In this document: positions 8,348 through 17,285 of the stretch, piece by piece
Layout: each line of letters opens with the position of its first letter
How positions within the stretch are numbered: position 1 is the stretch's first letter
From: Calothrix sp. PCC 7103
Lineage (GTDB): Bacteria; Cyanobacteriota; Cyanobacteriia; Cyanobacteriales; Nostocaceae
Direction: 5' to 3'
DNA length: 56,932 nt
Assembly (NCBI RefSeq): GCF_000331305.1
Contig: NZ_KB217478.1
Coordinates: 4,814,563-4,871,494, forward strand
Notes under the pieces: generated by a model
Databases searched by the model: none
Told to the model about the DNA's origin: nothing
The model's input: only the letters and a program-made list of their open reading frames with translations
Translations under genes and position numbers: made by a program

Positions 8348-10186
8348 ATGAGAATTTTGATCGTTGAAGATGATAATTCGCTTGCTCAAGCTATTGCAGC
8401 GGTTCTCACCAAGCTACATTATGTGGTTGATATTGCTTCGGATGGTCAAGAGGGTTGGGAGTTGGCAGTAGCGTGTAATTATGACTTAATTTTACTAGAT
8501 GTATTACTACCAAAGTTTGATGGCATCAGCATTTGTCGGCAATTACGTCAAGAGGGTTATCAAATGCCTATTTTGCTTTTAACTTCACTTGATGCTAAAA
8601 GTGACAAGGTAATTGGTTTAGATGCAGGAGCAGATGATTATGTCGTCAAACCTTTCGATTTTCAGGAGTTAACTGCGCGCATTCGTGCTTTAGGGCGCCG
8701 AGGCAGTTCTTCATTACCTCCTATTTTAGAATGGGGAAGTTTGCATCTTGACCCTAATAGTTGTGAGGTAACTTATGCAAATGAAGTGCTACATTTAACA
8801 GCAAAAGAGTTCAGTATATTAGAGCTTTTTTTACGTAATAGCCAGCGCATTTTTAACCGAGGTGCTATTATAGACAACCTTTGGGGAACCCTTAAAGACC
8901 CACCAGAGGAAGACACAATTAAATCTCATATCAAAAGTTTACGACGAAAAGTCAAAGCAGCAGGCGGCGACTATAATTTTATTGAAACGGTTTACGGAAT
9001 GGGTTATCGTCTAAAGCCTTTACCTGAAGGGAAAAGTACTGACAGTGAGTCAAATTCAGAACTTACGAAAGTATTGTTGGCAGAAATTGCACTTCAGCAA
9101 AAAGCCTTTAAAGCTAAAGTTGGAGAGCGCATTGCTGTGTTAAAGCAACTAACACATGCAATTTGTGAAGGTGATCTTGACCCCCAAATATGGCAAGATG
9201 CTTCACAAGAAGCTCATAAGCTAGTTGGTTCGTTAGGTAGTTTCGGTTTTGCACGCGCTTCACAAATCGCCGAAAAAATAGATAATATATTTCAAGATGT
9301 GGCGCCAATTAACCAAGCACAGTCATTACACCTATACAAGCTAGTAGTGGACTTGCAACACGAGTTAGAGCAACCCGATATCCAAACAAATAATGAACTT
9401 CCTACGAACGAGCAAACTCAAGATGTACTTTTATTAATAAGCGATGATGAACAAATAGCCCAGCAGTTGGTAGAAGCTGCAACTGGGATATTTACTGTAA
9501 ATATTGCTACTACTAGTTCCATTGCTCAAAGCGGAGTAATATCTGCAAACGTTGATGTAGTAATAATCGACCTCGATTCAGATTATGGTATAAAAGATAG
9601 CCTGAAACTAGTAACAGAATTTTCTAATCGAACACCATCAATACCAGTCTTAGTTTTGACGAATAGAAATAATTTTGATGACCGCATAGAAGTAGCGCGC
9701 ACTGGTGGACGTGCTTTTTTACACAAGTCTATGTCGAACGAACAAATATTACACCATGTTACTAAAGTGCTGCAAACTGTTCATATGCCGTCAGCCAAAG
9801 TCATGATTGTAAATAATGATTCAAGTGTACTAAATACGATTAAAAACTTATTAGAACCAAGTGGAATAAAGCTAAAAACTCTCCAAGACCCTCGCCAGTT
9901 TTGGGATACCTTGACAGAGTTTTTACCTGATGTACTTATCTTAGGTTTAAAAATGCCTTATATAGATGGAACTGAACTTTGCCAAGTAGTACGTAATGAC
10001 CCTTATTTTTGCTCACTGCCTATAATCTTTTTTACTGATACTCCACAAGTAGATATTTCAATGCAGTTATTTAAAAAAGGCGCCGATGATTGTATTTTTG
10101 AGCCTATTCAAGAATCAGAATTACTTACTCGCATTTTTAACAGATTAAGGACGAACCTATATTATCAAAAGTTTTTAACACTATGA
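8348..10186 (+). CDS. OmpR-type response regulator with Hpt and two extra receivers (REC-wHTH-Hpt-REC-REC)
   Basis: 612 residues. REC1 (1-118) is intact, with Asp51 in ILLDVLLPKFDG. A PhoB/OmpR winged helix covers about 128-225 (LTAKEFSILELFL, then RGAIIDNLWG and YNFIETVYGMGYRL). An Hpt domain has His290 (AHKLVGSLGSFG). REC2 (about 358-478) keeps an Asp at 408. REC3 (about 483-605) reads VLILGLKMPYIDG: Gly533 stands where the phospho-acceptor Asp belongs, and the acidic pocket is VNND, so REC3 is probably a pseudo-receiver. The protein can both receive phosphate by Hpt and bind DNA. PhoB-type domains usually bind direct repeats about 11 bp apart, the spacing of the shared motif in this window. 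Confidence 0.92.
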   Translation: MRILIVEDDNSLAQAIAAVLTKLHYVVDIASDGQEGWELAVACNYDLILLDVLLPKFDGISICRQLRQEGYQMPILLLTSLDAKSDKVIGLDAGADDYVVKPFDFQELTARIRALGRRGSSSLPPILEWGSLHLDPNSCEVTYANEVLHLTAKEFSILELFLRNSQRIFNRGAIIDNLWGTLKDPPEEDTIKSHIKSLRRKVKAAGGDYNFIETVYGMGYRLKPLPEGKSTDSESNSELTKVLLAEIALQQKAFKAKVGERIAVLKQLTHAICEGDLDPQIWQDASQEAHKLVGSLGSFGFARASQIAEKIDNIFQDVAPINQAQSLHLYKLVVDLQHELEQPDIQTNNELPTNEQTQDVLLLISDDEQIAQQLVEAATGIFTVNIATTSSIAQSGVISANVDVVIIDLDSDYGIKDSLKLVTEFSNRTPSIPVLVLTNRNNFDDRIEVARTGGRAFLHKSMSNEQILHHVTKVLQTVHMPSAKVMIVNNDSSVLNTIKNLLEPSGIKLKTLQDPRQFWDTLTEFLPDVLILGLKMPYIDGTELCQVVRNDPYFCSLPIIFFTDTPQVDISMQLFKKGADDCIFEPIQESELLTRIFNRLRTNLYYQKFLTL

Positions 10187-10632
10187 TTGATAGTGTCGAA
10201 TTCAAAACGTTCGTGATATGCCGTAACTCCGTAAAGATTAAATGTAATAACTGGCTCTTGACCTAACGCTTCAATACTGTGGATAGCATCGGGTGTAAAA
10301 GCAATAATATCACCAGGAACCAAAATTTTATCACCAATATATTTGATTCCTGATAGATTTTCTTGGGTCGAAGAACGGCGCCAAAACTGATTTTTTTCCT
10401 GCCCGCTTACAATCGCTACAATTCCCCAAGTTGCGTGGTTATGAATGGGAGAAACATGACCGGGTAGCCAAGCAACCATTTGTACTGTGAGAGGAAATTC
10501 ATACTCATCATACAGTGTAAGAAAAATTTCCTGGGTTAAATCTTCCGCTTCTTGGGAGTTACCTAGAATTTTTAGTGCTAATCCATACACCAGGCGCCGC
10601 ATGATACCGTCAAAACTAGGCTGCTTAAACAC
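10165..10632 (-). CDS. Cupin (cysteine-dioxygenase-like) fused to a sigma-factor region 2 fragment
   Basis: 155 residues from a GTG start with no clear ribosome site; a later in-frame ATG also exists. Residues about 11-42 (MRRLVYGLALKILGN, QEAEDLTQEIFLTL) match region 2 of cyanobacterial ECF sigma factors. From YDEYEFPL on it is a cysteine-dioxygenase-like cupin with metal ligands in PIHNHATWG and AIHSIE, ending in the usual FEFDTINHSVKNF tail. The usual N terminus of this cupin is missing. It overlaps the 3' end of the convergent regulator gene by 22 bp. It may be a recombination scar or a working chimera; both readings are inference. Confidence 0.7.
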   Translation of the reverse strand: MFKQPSFDGIMRRLVYGLALKILGNSQEAEDLTQEIFLTLYDEYEFPLTVQMVAWLPGHVSPIHNHATWGIVAIVSGQEKNQFWRRSSTQENLSGIKYIGDKILVPGDIIAFTPDAIHSIEALGQEPVITFNLYGVTAYHERFEFDTINHSVKNF

Positions 10633-10703
10633 AGTAGACTAAGCAAAAATTTGGTATGTTTGTACATGATCTCTTCTTATCTAATCTTCTGTAAAGTAGT
10701 CTC

Positions 10704-11282
10704 TTACATGTCACCTCTTTGACGCTTCCAACTGCGTAGTCGTAAGGCAAGCATTAACAGAAGGATGCCAAAGAAAATTGCGTAGATGCCAATAACCCAC
10801 AGAATTGCTAATGCACCAGCTCCAGGCCAAATTACCAGCGACACGCCAAAGATCACAGACCCAATCCCAACCAAGAGAAGTAACCATTCATTCTCTATCT
10901 CTTTTCTCAGTCCAATGGCAGCAATGATCTCCAAGATGCCAATCATGATTGCCCAAGTTGCAATAAAGTAAAGTAATACTACAGCAGTGATAGCTGGCCA
11001 GACGAAAGCAAGCACCCCTAGTATGATGCTAATTGCTCCTTCGATTAAAAGTATCCATCCGTGGGCATTGTTAAGACGGTCTCTAAACGCCATCGTCACT
11101 AGTAAAATTCCACTTCCTAACACAAAGGCAGCAAACAAAAATACTAACGATGCCAGGGTAATTCTTGGCAAAAACAGTGCAGCTAAACCAAAAATAATGG
11201 CAATTGCTCCTCGCAATGCGATTGTCCACCAGTTCCGTGCTAACCGGGTTCCTATTCTTATTGGGTCAAGATTTGGTGTCAT
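10704..11282 (-). CDS. HdeD-family (DUF308) membrane protein
   Basis: 192 residues, six membrane helices arranged as three repeated pairs with the HdeD signature WWTIALRGAIAIIFGLAAL, then GWILLIEGAISIILGVLAF and WLLLLVGIGSVIFGVSLVI. HdeD in Escherichia coli belongs to an acid-resistance island; the molecular role of the family is unknown. The window's other envelope-stress genes fit this context. The high-scoring open frames on the opposite strand are shadows of this gene. Confidence 0.9.
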   Translation of the reverse strand: MTPNLDPIRIGTRLARNWWTIALRGAIAIIFGLAALFLPRITLASLVFLFAAFVLGSGILLVTMAFRDRLNNAHGWILLIEGAISIILGVLAFVWPAITAVVLLYFIATWAIMIGILEIIAAIGLRKEIENEWLLLLVGIGSVIFGVSLVIWPGAGALAILWVIGIYAIFFGILLLMLALRLRSWKRQRGDM

Positions 11283-11376
11283 AACTTTAGTGTTAGTTGA
11301 AATAACTTTCTTTTTCTGCCTTTTTACTTTTTACTTTTGCCTTGATATATATTTTTTTAATAAACATATATTTTTA

Positions 11377-11838
11377 TCAGTAATACGTCAAAACAGCACT
11401 TATAGCCTGCTCTCGGCAATCTTTATTTGTATATACCAATACACGCACAGTTACATAAACGTAGCCTCCAGCAGTTGCAAAGGCATTAATACTATTATCT
11501 CGAACTACTTGGAATGTATATGGAATATTGGGACGGGTACTATTTGCAGCCAAACGTTGACCAATTTGATTCACATAACGATTAGTATTTTGATTTGAGT
11601 AAAGTTGAATTTGATCGCTACTAATTAATTGTTGATTAATCTGTTTACCCAGTTGAATTTCTTCTTCATCAGAAATACTATATAACTGAACGACTTGGGC
11701 GCCTTGCAACAGTAATTCTAACCAAGGAATTGCTAGAGATGCTTCGGGTGAACCAGTAACAATACCAAATGTCATCAACAGCGACAACAAAGGGTAAGAA
11801 AAATGACGGTATTTTATTTTATTAAGATAGTTTAACAT
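11377..11838 (-). pseudogene. M48-type metalloprotease, truncated before the active site
   Basis: 153 residues. The N terminus is normal for a secreted M48 (Ste24/BepA-like) peptidase: hydrophobic leader, ISDEEEIQLGKQINQQL, then INAFATAGGYVYVTV. The family continues with an HExxH zinc site about 20 residues later. Here the sequence diverges after YVTV and stops, so the catalytic site is absent and the product cannot be a protease. No remainder of the gene is found downstream. Confidence 0.75.
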
Positions 11839-11884
11839 ACATTAAAACCTCGACTCATATTCAATTAACGCTCGGCTTTCATCA

Positions 11885-12144
11885 TCAAGATTTGTCGAAC
11901 CTCGTAAAATAATTTGGCAGTTTGAGAGAAAAACGTTCGACTTCTCCTAACTCAACAGGGCGCCCAAGCAACTGTTGAAGATTACTTTCAACTAACGGTG
12001 CTAATCGTTGCTGGATAAAAACCCAAACCCACCAACTACCTCCAATAATTCCCACAAGTAAAATCGCACCTAACACAAGACTAGTGCGACTTAATAACAA
12101 CAGCCAAAAATGTCGATTAGGAACGCGGTTTATTTTTTTGACAA
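11885..12144 (-). pseudogene. TamB-like translocation/assembly protein, N-terminal remnant
   Basis: The frame MLLSRTSLVLGAILLVGIIG (ATG at 12100) to RPVELGEVERFSLKLPNYF matches the membrane anchor and start of the very large cyanobacterial TamB/DUF490-like proteins (normally well over 1,000 residues), but ends at 71 residues. The same frame is open upstream to a TTG near 12144 (SKKINRVPNRHFWLL), the probable original start. The inner-membrane anchor is intact; the beta-rich body is gone. Confidence 0.7.
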
Positions 12145-12180
12145 AAGAATTATGGTGTTAGTCTGTGCATGTTGCAGTTA

Positions 12181-13389
12181 CTAGCGTAGGGTAATATTTG
12201 GTGGTATTAGCACCGTGTTAATTGCGTGAATAACACCATTACTTGCTTGAATATTCGGTTGAACAACTTGAGCATTATTGACACTAATTTGATTGGCGCC
12301 TGTATTAACTTGAACATTTACAGGGTTATCGCCAAGCGTTTTGATTTCACCAGATGAAAGTTCATTTGCAGTTAATTGTTTCAAAACTACGTGATATCTC
12401 AAAATCCGAATCAGCGTTTCTCGGTTTTGTGGTAGCTGTAACTGTCGTAAAGTTTCCGGTGATAATGTAGCAAAAGCTTGGTCTGTAGGAGCAAAGATTG
12501 TAAACGAGCCAGGAGTTTCTAAAATACCAGCAAGACCAGAGGTTTTTAATAATGAAGTAAAAGTTGTGAATGAATTATTCGACGCGGTAACTGAAAAAAC
12601 GTTATTCGCAGCTTGAGTACCACCAATCGTGCCAACAATATAATTCGCTGCTGGAACATTACTCGCTAAAGGCTGTAATTTTCCTTGTCTGACTAACGCT
12701 TGATACAAATGTGCTGCTGCTTCTGCACGAGTTAGAGGTTGTAAAGGATTAAGTTGTCGCACTTCTGGATAGTTGACAATTAGATTTGCTCTAGTTGCAG
12801 CCGCGACTTTATCCGCTGCATAATTAGGAATAGCGTTTACATCAGTATAATAGCTAGCGAGACTTGCAGTATCATTTGCCGTCAAATTCAAGCCGTTAGT
12901 CAATGCTACAATTGCTTGAACTTTAGGGATTTGCTGATTAGGAAAGAAGAAATTCCCAGGATACCCAGACATAAATCCAGTTTCATAAGCTTCCTGAATT
13001 GCAGAAATAGCCCAGTAGTCAGCAGGTACATCTCTAAATCCTCCTGTACTTAACTGCCGAACCGAATTTTGATTAAAAGCTTTTTGAATCATAGCTGCAA
13101 ATTCAGCACGACTTACAGGTTGTTCAGGTCTAAAAGTGCCATCAGTAAAACCTGTAATTATATTTCTCTCAGTTAAAGCAGAAATAAATGGACGTGCCCA
13201 ATAATTTGTTTTAACGTCAGAGAAATAACGCGCGATAGCTATATTTTGGCTTGGGTTTGCACTTGGAACGACTTGAGCTTTAGCTGGTTGATTAATAATT
13301 GTGGAAACGGCAGTAGTTGTTACCGCTCCAAAAGCTCCAAAAGCTAAGAATGTAGATTTTACTCTAGGCCAATTTAAAGAACTACGCAT
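12181..13389 (-). CDS. S-layer-homology plus fasciclin secreted protein
   Basis: 402 residues. The signal peptide ends near QPAKAQ (about 39). Three SLH repeats follow at about 54-110, 116-178 and 184-240 (FSDVKTNYWARPFI, ITGFTDGTFRPEQPVSRAEF, FRDVPADYWAISAI). A FAS1 domain covers about 266-400 (FTTFTSLLKTSGLAGILE, TIFAPTDQAFATL, ILRYHVV, NGVIHAINTVLIPP). SLH modules anchor proteins to the outer envelope of cyanobacteria and FAS1 is an adhesion module, so a surface adhesion role is likely. A direct-repeat motif lies about 300 bp upstream (13690). Confidence 0.93.
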   Translation of the reverse strand: MRSSLNWPRVKSTFLAFGAFGAVTTTAVSTIINQPAKAQVVPSANPSQNIAIARYFSDVKTNYWARPFISALTERNIITGFTDGTFRPEQPVSRAEFAAMIQKAFNQNSVRQLSTGGFRDVPADYWAISAIQEAYETGFMSGYPGNFFFPNQQIPKVQAIVALTNGLNLTANDTASLASYYTDVNAIPNYAADKVAAATRANLIVNYPEVRQLNPLQPLTRAEAAAHLYQALVRQGKLQPLASNVPAANYIVGTIGGTQAANNVFSVTASNNSFTTFTSLLKTSGLAGILETPGSFTIFAPTDQAFATLSPETLRQLQLPQNRETLIRILRYHVVLKQLTANELSSGEIKTLGDNPVNVQVNTGANQISVNNAQVVQPNIQASNGVIHAINTVLIPPNITLR

Positions 13390-13590
13390 GATAAATTCCT
13401 AGTAAAAAAATTGAATAGTCGGTATGTATAAATTAAAAAATCTTAAGCAATAAATACGCTTGTTTGATACAATAGAAACATCTCAATTATTTATAAGCAT
13501 ATCAGACTGAACTATACACAAAGCTTATTAAGTGCTTCACTTGAAGCAAATGTCAGGCTTGGGAAGTACAAACCTAATAGAAGAAATCCC

Positions 13591-13618
13591 GTAGAGACTA
13601 AAAATGTTTAGTCTCTAC
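13591..13618. repeat. Dispersed hairpin repeat, copy 1
   Basis: A perfect 12-bp inverted repeat with a 4-base loop, GTAGAGACTAAA and its complement. Related arms (TAGAGAC and GTCTCTA) recur at 28115-28140 and 28678-28703. Confidence 0.7.
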
Positions 13619-13689
13619 TATGAACCATGAATTATGAACTATGAATACGCTTGGATGCTGTATGTCTAATCATAGTTTAAATATCAATT

Positions 13690-13704
13690 GTGGAAAACTC
13701 GTGG
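13690..13704 (+). promoter_or_regulatory. Direct-repeat motif, site 4
   Basis: GTGGAAAACTCGTGG then ATTAATT. It lies about 300 bp upstream of the minus-strand SLH-fasciclin gene at 13389. Confidence 0.6.
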
Positions 13705-13938
13705 ATTAATTAACTACATTTACTTAAAAATTTACTTAAAAAACATCTTTAATAATATATCTTTTGGCATAAAATGTTTTAACCTAAGATGGATGTCAAT
13801 GAATGAAAATTTTATTATACATTATATTTATTAATAGTTAATTCGATATAATAATTAGATATAAAAGTTAAATATAAAAAGTCAAAGGGGTTAATAATCA
13901 CCCCTTAGTTTTAATCGCTTGAAAAATCAAGCCATTTA

Positions 13939-14346
13939 TTAACTGGCTTGAATTATAACTTGTGAAGTTTCCACAGCTTCGGTACCATCTACCTTGCTAG
14001 CTACATCTATCATGTGGTCGAGGATAGATTGATTGGGTACTGAGCCTTTAAGGATGATTGTAGAATCATCTTGGAAGATTTCTAAAGTTTGAACATCCTC
14101 AATATCTGGATTTTTATCAAAAGCAGCAGCTACTCGCTTTGCTAAACCATTGGGATCGTATTCACCCTCAAGCCCCATATTTTTGGGCAAGACTGGAGGT
14201 TGACGCATTCCAGCCTTTTCCCGTAATTCCCAGTCATATTCGCCCGTTAGTCCAGGACTCATAGATTCCTCAACAGCGCTTTGGTTTTTAGTACTTTCAT
14301 CCAGAGTTTCTTGTAAATTTCCAAACTGTCTCTTTAACCAACTCAT
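13939..14346 (-). CDS. BON-domain protein
   Basis: 135 residues from the ATG at 14346, chosen because AGGAG lies 8 bases upstream; a longer frame from 14385 has no such site. An acidic linker containing LTGEYDWELREKAGMRQPP leads to a BON domain at about 72-134 (LAKRVAAAFDKNPDIEDVQT, TIILKGSVPNQSILDHM, VDGTEAVETSQVII). BON domains bind membranes or periplasmic partners and occur in osmotic-stress proteins such as OsmY. No signal peptide is seen, so it is likely cytoplasmic. The stem at 13885-13906 may terminate it. Confidence 0.85.
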   Translation of the reverse strand: MSWLKRQFGNLQETLDESTKNQSAVEESMSPGLTGEYDWELREKAGMRQPPVLPKNMGLEGEYDPNGLAKRVAAAFDKNPDIEDVQTLEIFQDDSTIILKGSVPNQSILDHMIDVASKVDGTEAVETSQVIIQAS

Positions 14347-14820
14347 ATATTTTTCTCCTAAGTTTAATATCGAATCTTTTATCAATAAAATTACTATTAA
14401 TATTTTTTGACTTTTTTAAGTATGCTTTCAGTATAGATTTTGAATCAAATCAAGTTCTATTCTTAACTCATAACATTTTTATTTTAATTATTGATGTTTT
14501 CTGACACATCTATCAGAAGAAATAGTAAGAGGTAATCGATAGTTTAGTTTTAGTAAATAAATTTTAAGCTTCAGCATCTCAAGCGTTCTAGAAAATTATA
14601 TTTGTTTCAGTTTCATATCTTACTACTAAGATAATGCTGCTAGGAGCAAAGTTCACCCAAGTGTTAACCTGGTTACCTTATGGAAAATCATATTATTGTA
14701 GTTCTTATGTTCGTAAAAATATTGTTTCTTCAACTGTATCGCTATAAATACCTTTCCAGATAGATTTAAATTTCACTGTTTTTCACTATTATCGGCATTG
14801 CTAGTAACTAAGTAAATCAC
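14347..14820. other. 474-bp AT-rich intergenic region
   Basis: It separates divergent genes (BON and MscS) and should hold both promoters. I see no repeat, hairpin or open frame I can support, and no copy of the direct-repeat motif. Confidence 0.5.
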
Positions 14821-15831
14821 ATGAATGCAGAGATATCCGCAGTTTGGGATAAGATTCAGGGCATGATTAACGGGTTTATTATCCTGCTGCCTAATATAGT
14901 GCTGGCATTAATTGTTTTTGCCATTTTCTTTTTCGTTGCTAGGGCAATTAAGCAGTTAGTCAAACGTTTAACTCGTAACCGTCGGCAAGCTAGGAATTTG
15001 GGATTAGTGCTGGGACGGTTGGCACAGGGTACAACAATTCTGGTGGGCTTATTTGTCGCTCTATCGATAGTTATACCTACATTCAAGGCAGGTGATTTGG
15101 TACAGCTGCTAGGAATTAGTGGGGTAGCGATTGGTTTTGCTTTCCGCGATATCCTACAAAATTTCTTATCTGGCATCTTAATTCTTTTAACTGAACCGTT
15201 TCAAATTGATGACCAAATTGTGTTTAATAATTTTGAGGGAACGGTAGAAAATATTGAGACCAGGGCAACTACAATCAGAACTTACGATGGGCGCCGCATA
15301 GTAATTCCCAATTCTCAATTATTTACCAATTCTGTTACCGTCAACACAGCTTTCGATAACCGTCGTATTGAATACGACATTGGCATTGGCTACGGTGATG
15401 ACATCGACTGGGCAAAACAGTTAATGCTCGAAGCCATACTTAGTGTGGACGAAGTTTTAAGAGACCCGGCGCCTGATGTGCTAGTAATGGAATTAGCAGA
15501 AAGTACTGTAAATATCCGCGCACGTTGGTGGATTAAACCGCCACGACGCATAGATACTCTTAGATCACGCGATCAAGTGATTTCTGCAATCAAGCAAAAG
15601 TTGTACGAAAACGGCATTGATTTGCCTTATCCAACCAGACAAATTTTGTTTCACGATCAAACTGAAGAAACAGATGGAAATCGTTCGCGACAGCGTGAAG
15701 GATGGCCAGCAGGTAAAGGTGAAGCTCCAAAACCTCGCCGCATAAGTGATTCACTACGGTTGCTTGCTTCTGTGCGCTCCTCAAATAATAACGGCAAAAC
15801 AGATTCTCAAGCCACCAACGACGAAACATGA
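14821..15831 (+). CDS. Small MscS-family mechanosensitive channel
   Basis: 336 residues. Three N-terminal helices (about 16-40, 62-85, 92-125) are followed by the MscS core: VQLLGISGVAIGFAFRDILQ, NFLSGILILLTEPFQIDDQI, ETRATTIRTYDGRRIVIPNS, and a cytoplasmic beta/alpha part to about 280. The tail (281-336) is charged and probably disordered. It is 4 bp overlapped by the next gene (ATGA), so the two are translationally coupled. It opens a run of four membrane genes. Confidence 0.92.
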   Translation: MNAEISAVWDKIQGMINGFIILLPNIVLALIVFAIFFFVARAIKQLVKRLTRNRRQARNLGLVLGRLAQGTTILVGLFVALSIVIPTFKAGDLVQLLGISGVAIGFAFRDILQNFLSGILILLTEPFQIDDQIVFNNFEGTVENIETRATTIRTYDGRRIVIPNSQLFTNSVTVNTAFDNRRIEYDIGIGYGDDIDWAKQLMLEAILSVDEVLRDPAPDVLVMELAESTVNIRARWWIKPPRRIDTLRSRDQVISAIKQKLYENGIDLPYPTRQILFHDQTEETDGNRSRQREGWPAGKGEAPKPRRISDSLRLLASVRSSNNNGKTDSQATNDET

Positions 15832-17180
15832 AAAACGCCAAGTTAAGTAAACTTTGGGATGCACTCCACTCTAGTTATTGGTTTATACCATCAGTCATGG
15901 CGGTTATGGCTACTATTTTGGCATTTACAATGCTAATGCTTGACCGTACTGGCAAGAGTATTGATTATTGGTGGATTTACACTGGTGGAGCTTCGGGCGC
16001 CCGTTCTTTACTTGAAGCTGTTGCAGGTTCGATGGTAAGCGTTTCTGCTACAGCGTTTTCTATCACAATTGTGGCGCTTCAGCTTGCTGCTTCTAATTTT
16101 GGGCCTCGGCTCCTACGTAATTTTATGCAGGATACGGGTAATCAAGTTGTTCTTGGTACATTTATTGGTACGTTTATTTATTGCTTGCTTGTACTCCGAA
16201 CGATTCATGGAGAGGGGGATGGATACGAGCTTTTTGTACCGCAGTTGTCAGTTACATTCGGGATTTTTCTGGCAATTATTAGCGTTGGTGTGTTAATTTA
16301 TTTTATTCATCACGCTTCGACGATAATTCAAGCATCGCATGTAATCGAAAACGCAAGTGAGGATTTACACAAAGCGATAGAAAAATTATTCCCAGTACAG
16401 ATTGGAAGTGGTGCATTAGATAATCAAAAACAAGTTGGCAAAGCAATACCATTCGATTTTGAGCAAGAATCTCGTCCAATTAGAGCTAATAGTACAGGTT
16501 ATTTGCAAATTATTGATGATAAAGAATTGATGGAACTAAGTCAAAAAAATAATTTGCTACTACGTATAGAACATCGACCGAGCAAATATATTATTAAAGG
16601 TTGCACTTTGGTAATGGTATTTCCAAGCGAGAGTGTAAACAAAAAACTCATTAAAAAAATTAATGATGCATTTATCTTAGGTGCAGAACGTACAGAGCAA
16701 CAGGATGTAGAATTTCCCATCAATCAGTTAGTAGAAATTGCTTTGCGTGCAATCTCCCCTGCGGTGAATGACCCATTTACTGCAATCCGCTGTATTGATA
16801 GACTTGCTGCTGGTTTGTGTCATCTCGTTCAACGCGATTTCCCCTCACCATACCGCTATGACAAAAACAACAAACTGCGAATAATAATTGCTGAACCAAT
16901 TTTATTTGAGGAACTAGCAGATAGTGCTTTTAACCAAATTCGTCAGTATGGAAAGTCAGATGCAGCAGTAACTAGTAGATTATTAGAAGCTATAGCTCGA
17001 ATAAGCAGTTATACTGACAATCCCAAATATCAACAAGTTTTACGTCACCATGCTGAAATAATTTTGCAAGATAGTAGCGATAAACTTTCGCAACCGGATT
17101 TAAAAAATGTACAGAAACTTTATCAGGCAGTCATTAAATCTTTAGATAGCAATAGCACAGTTAAGAATTGGTATAGCTAA
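15828..17180 (+). CDS. DUF2254 membrane protein
   Basis: 450 residues. Four helices at about 18-40, 62-90, 105-130 and 140-165 (SVSATAFSITIVALQLAASN, FGPRLLRNFMQDTGNQVVLG) are followed by a soluble C-terminal half with ISPAVNDPFTAIRCIDRLA, the family signature. The function of DUF2254 is not established. Its ATG overlaps the end of the MscS gene, which suggests a joint membrane-tension or ion task (inference). Confidence 0.9.
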   Translation: MKNAKLSKLWDALHSSYWFIPSVMAVMATILAFTMLMLDRTGKSIDYWWIYTGGASGARSLLEAVAGSMVSVSATAFSITIVALQLAASNFGPRLLRNFMQDTGNQVVLGTFIGTFIYCLLVLRTIHGEGDGYELFVPQLSVTFGIFLAIISVGVLIYFIHHASTIIQASHVIENASEDLHKAIEKLFPVQIGSGALDNQKQVGKAIPFDFEQESRPIRANSTGYLQIIDDKELMELSQKNNLLLRIEHRPSKYIIKGCTLVMVFPSESVNKKLIKKINDAFILGAERTEQQDVEFPINQLVEIALRAISPAVNDPFTAIRCIDRLAAGLCHLVQRDFPSPYRYDKNNKLRIIIAEPILFEELADSAFNQIRQYGKSDAAVTSRLLEAIARISSYTDNPKYQQVLRHHAEIILQDSSDKLSQPDLKNVQKLYQAVIKSLDSNSTVKNWYS

Positions 17181-17285
17181 ATGTTATTTCTTATTCCTAA
17201 ATTATTTTTGTGGTTAATACCCACTTAATTACATTTTGCGAACTACATTAAATTTAATGGTTATCGACAGGAGGTTTAATATAAT

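Larger units (their letters stand above)
13390..13938. other. 549-bp intergenic region
   Basis: No gene is seen. It holds the hairpin GTAGAGACTAAA (13591-13602) / TTTAGTCTCTAC (13607-13618), a copy of the dispersed hairpin family also at 28115 and 28678; the direct-repeat motif at 13690; and a terminator-like stem AAGGGG/CCCCTT (13885-13906) that would end the BON-domain gene on the minus strand. Confidence 0.6.

Noticed and set aside
10987..11598. 203-codon plus-strand open frame
   Set aside because: Antisense to HdeD and the M48 remnant, with low-complexity composition typical of a shadow.
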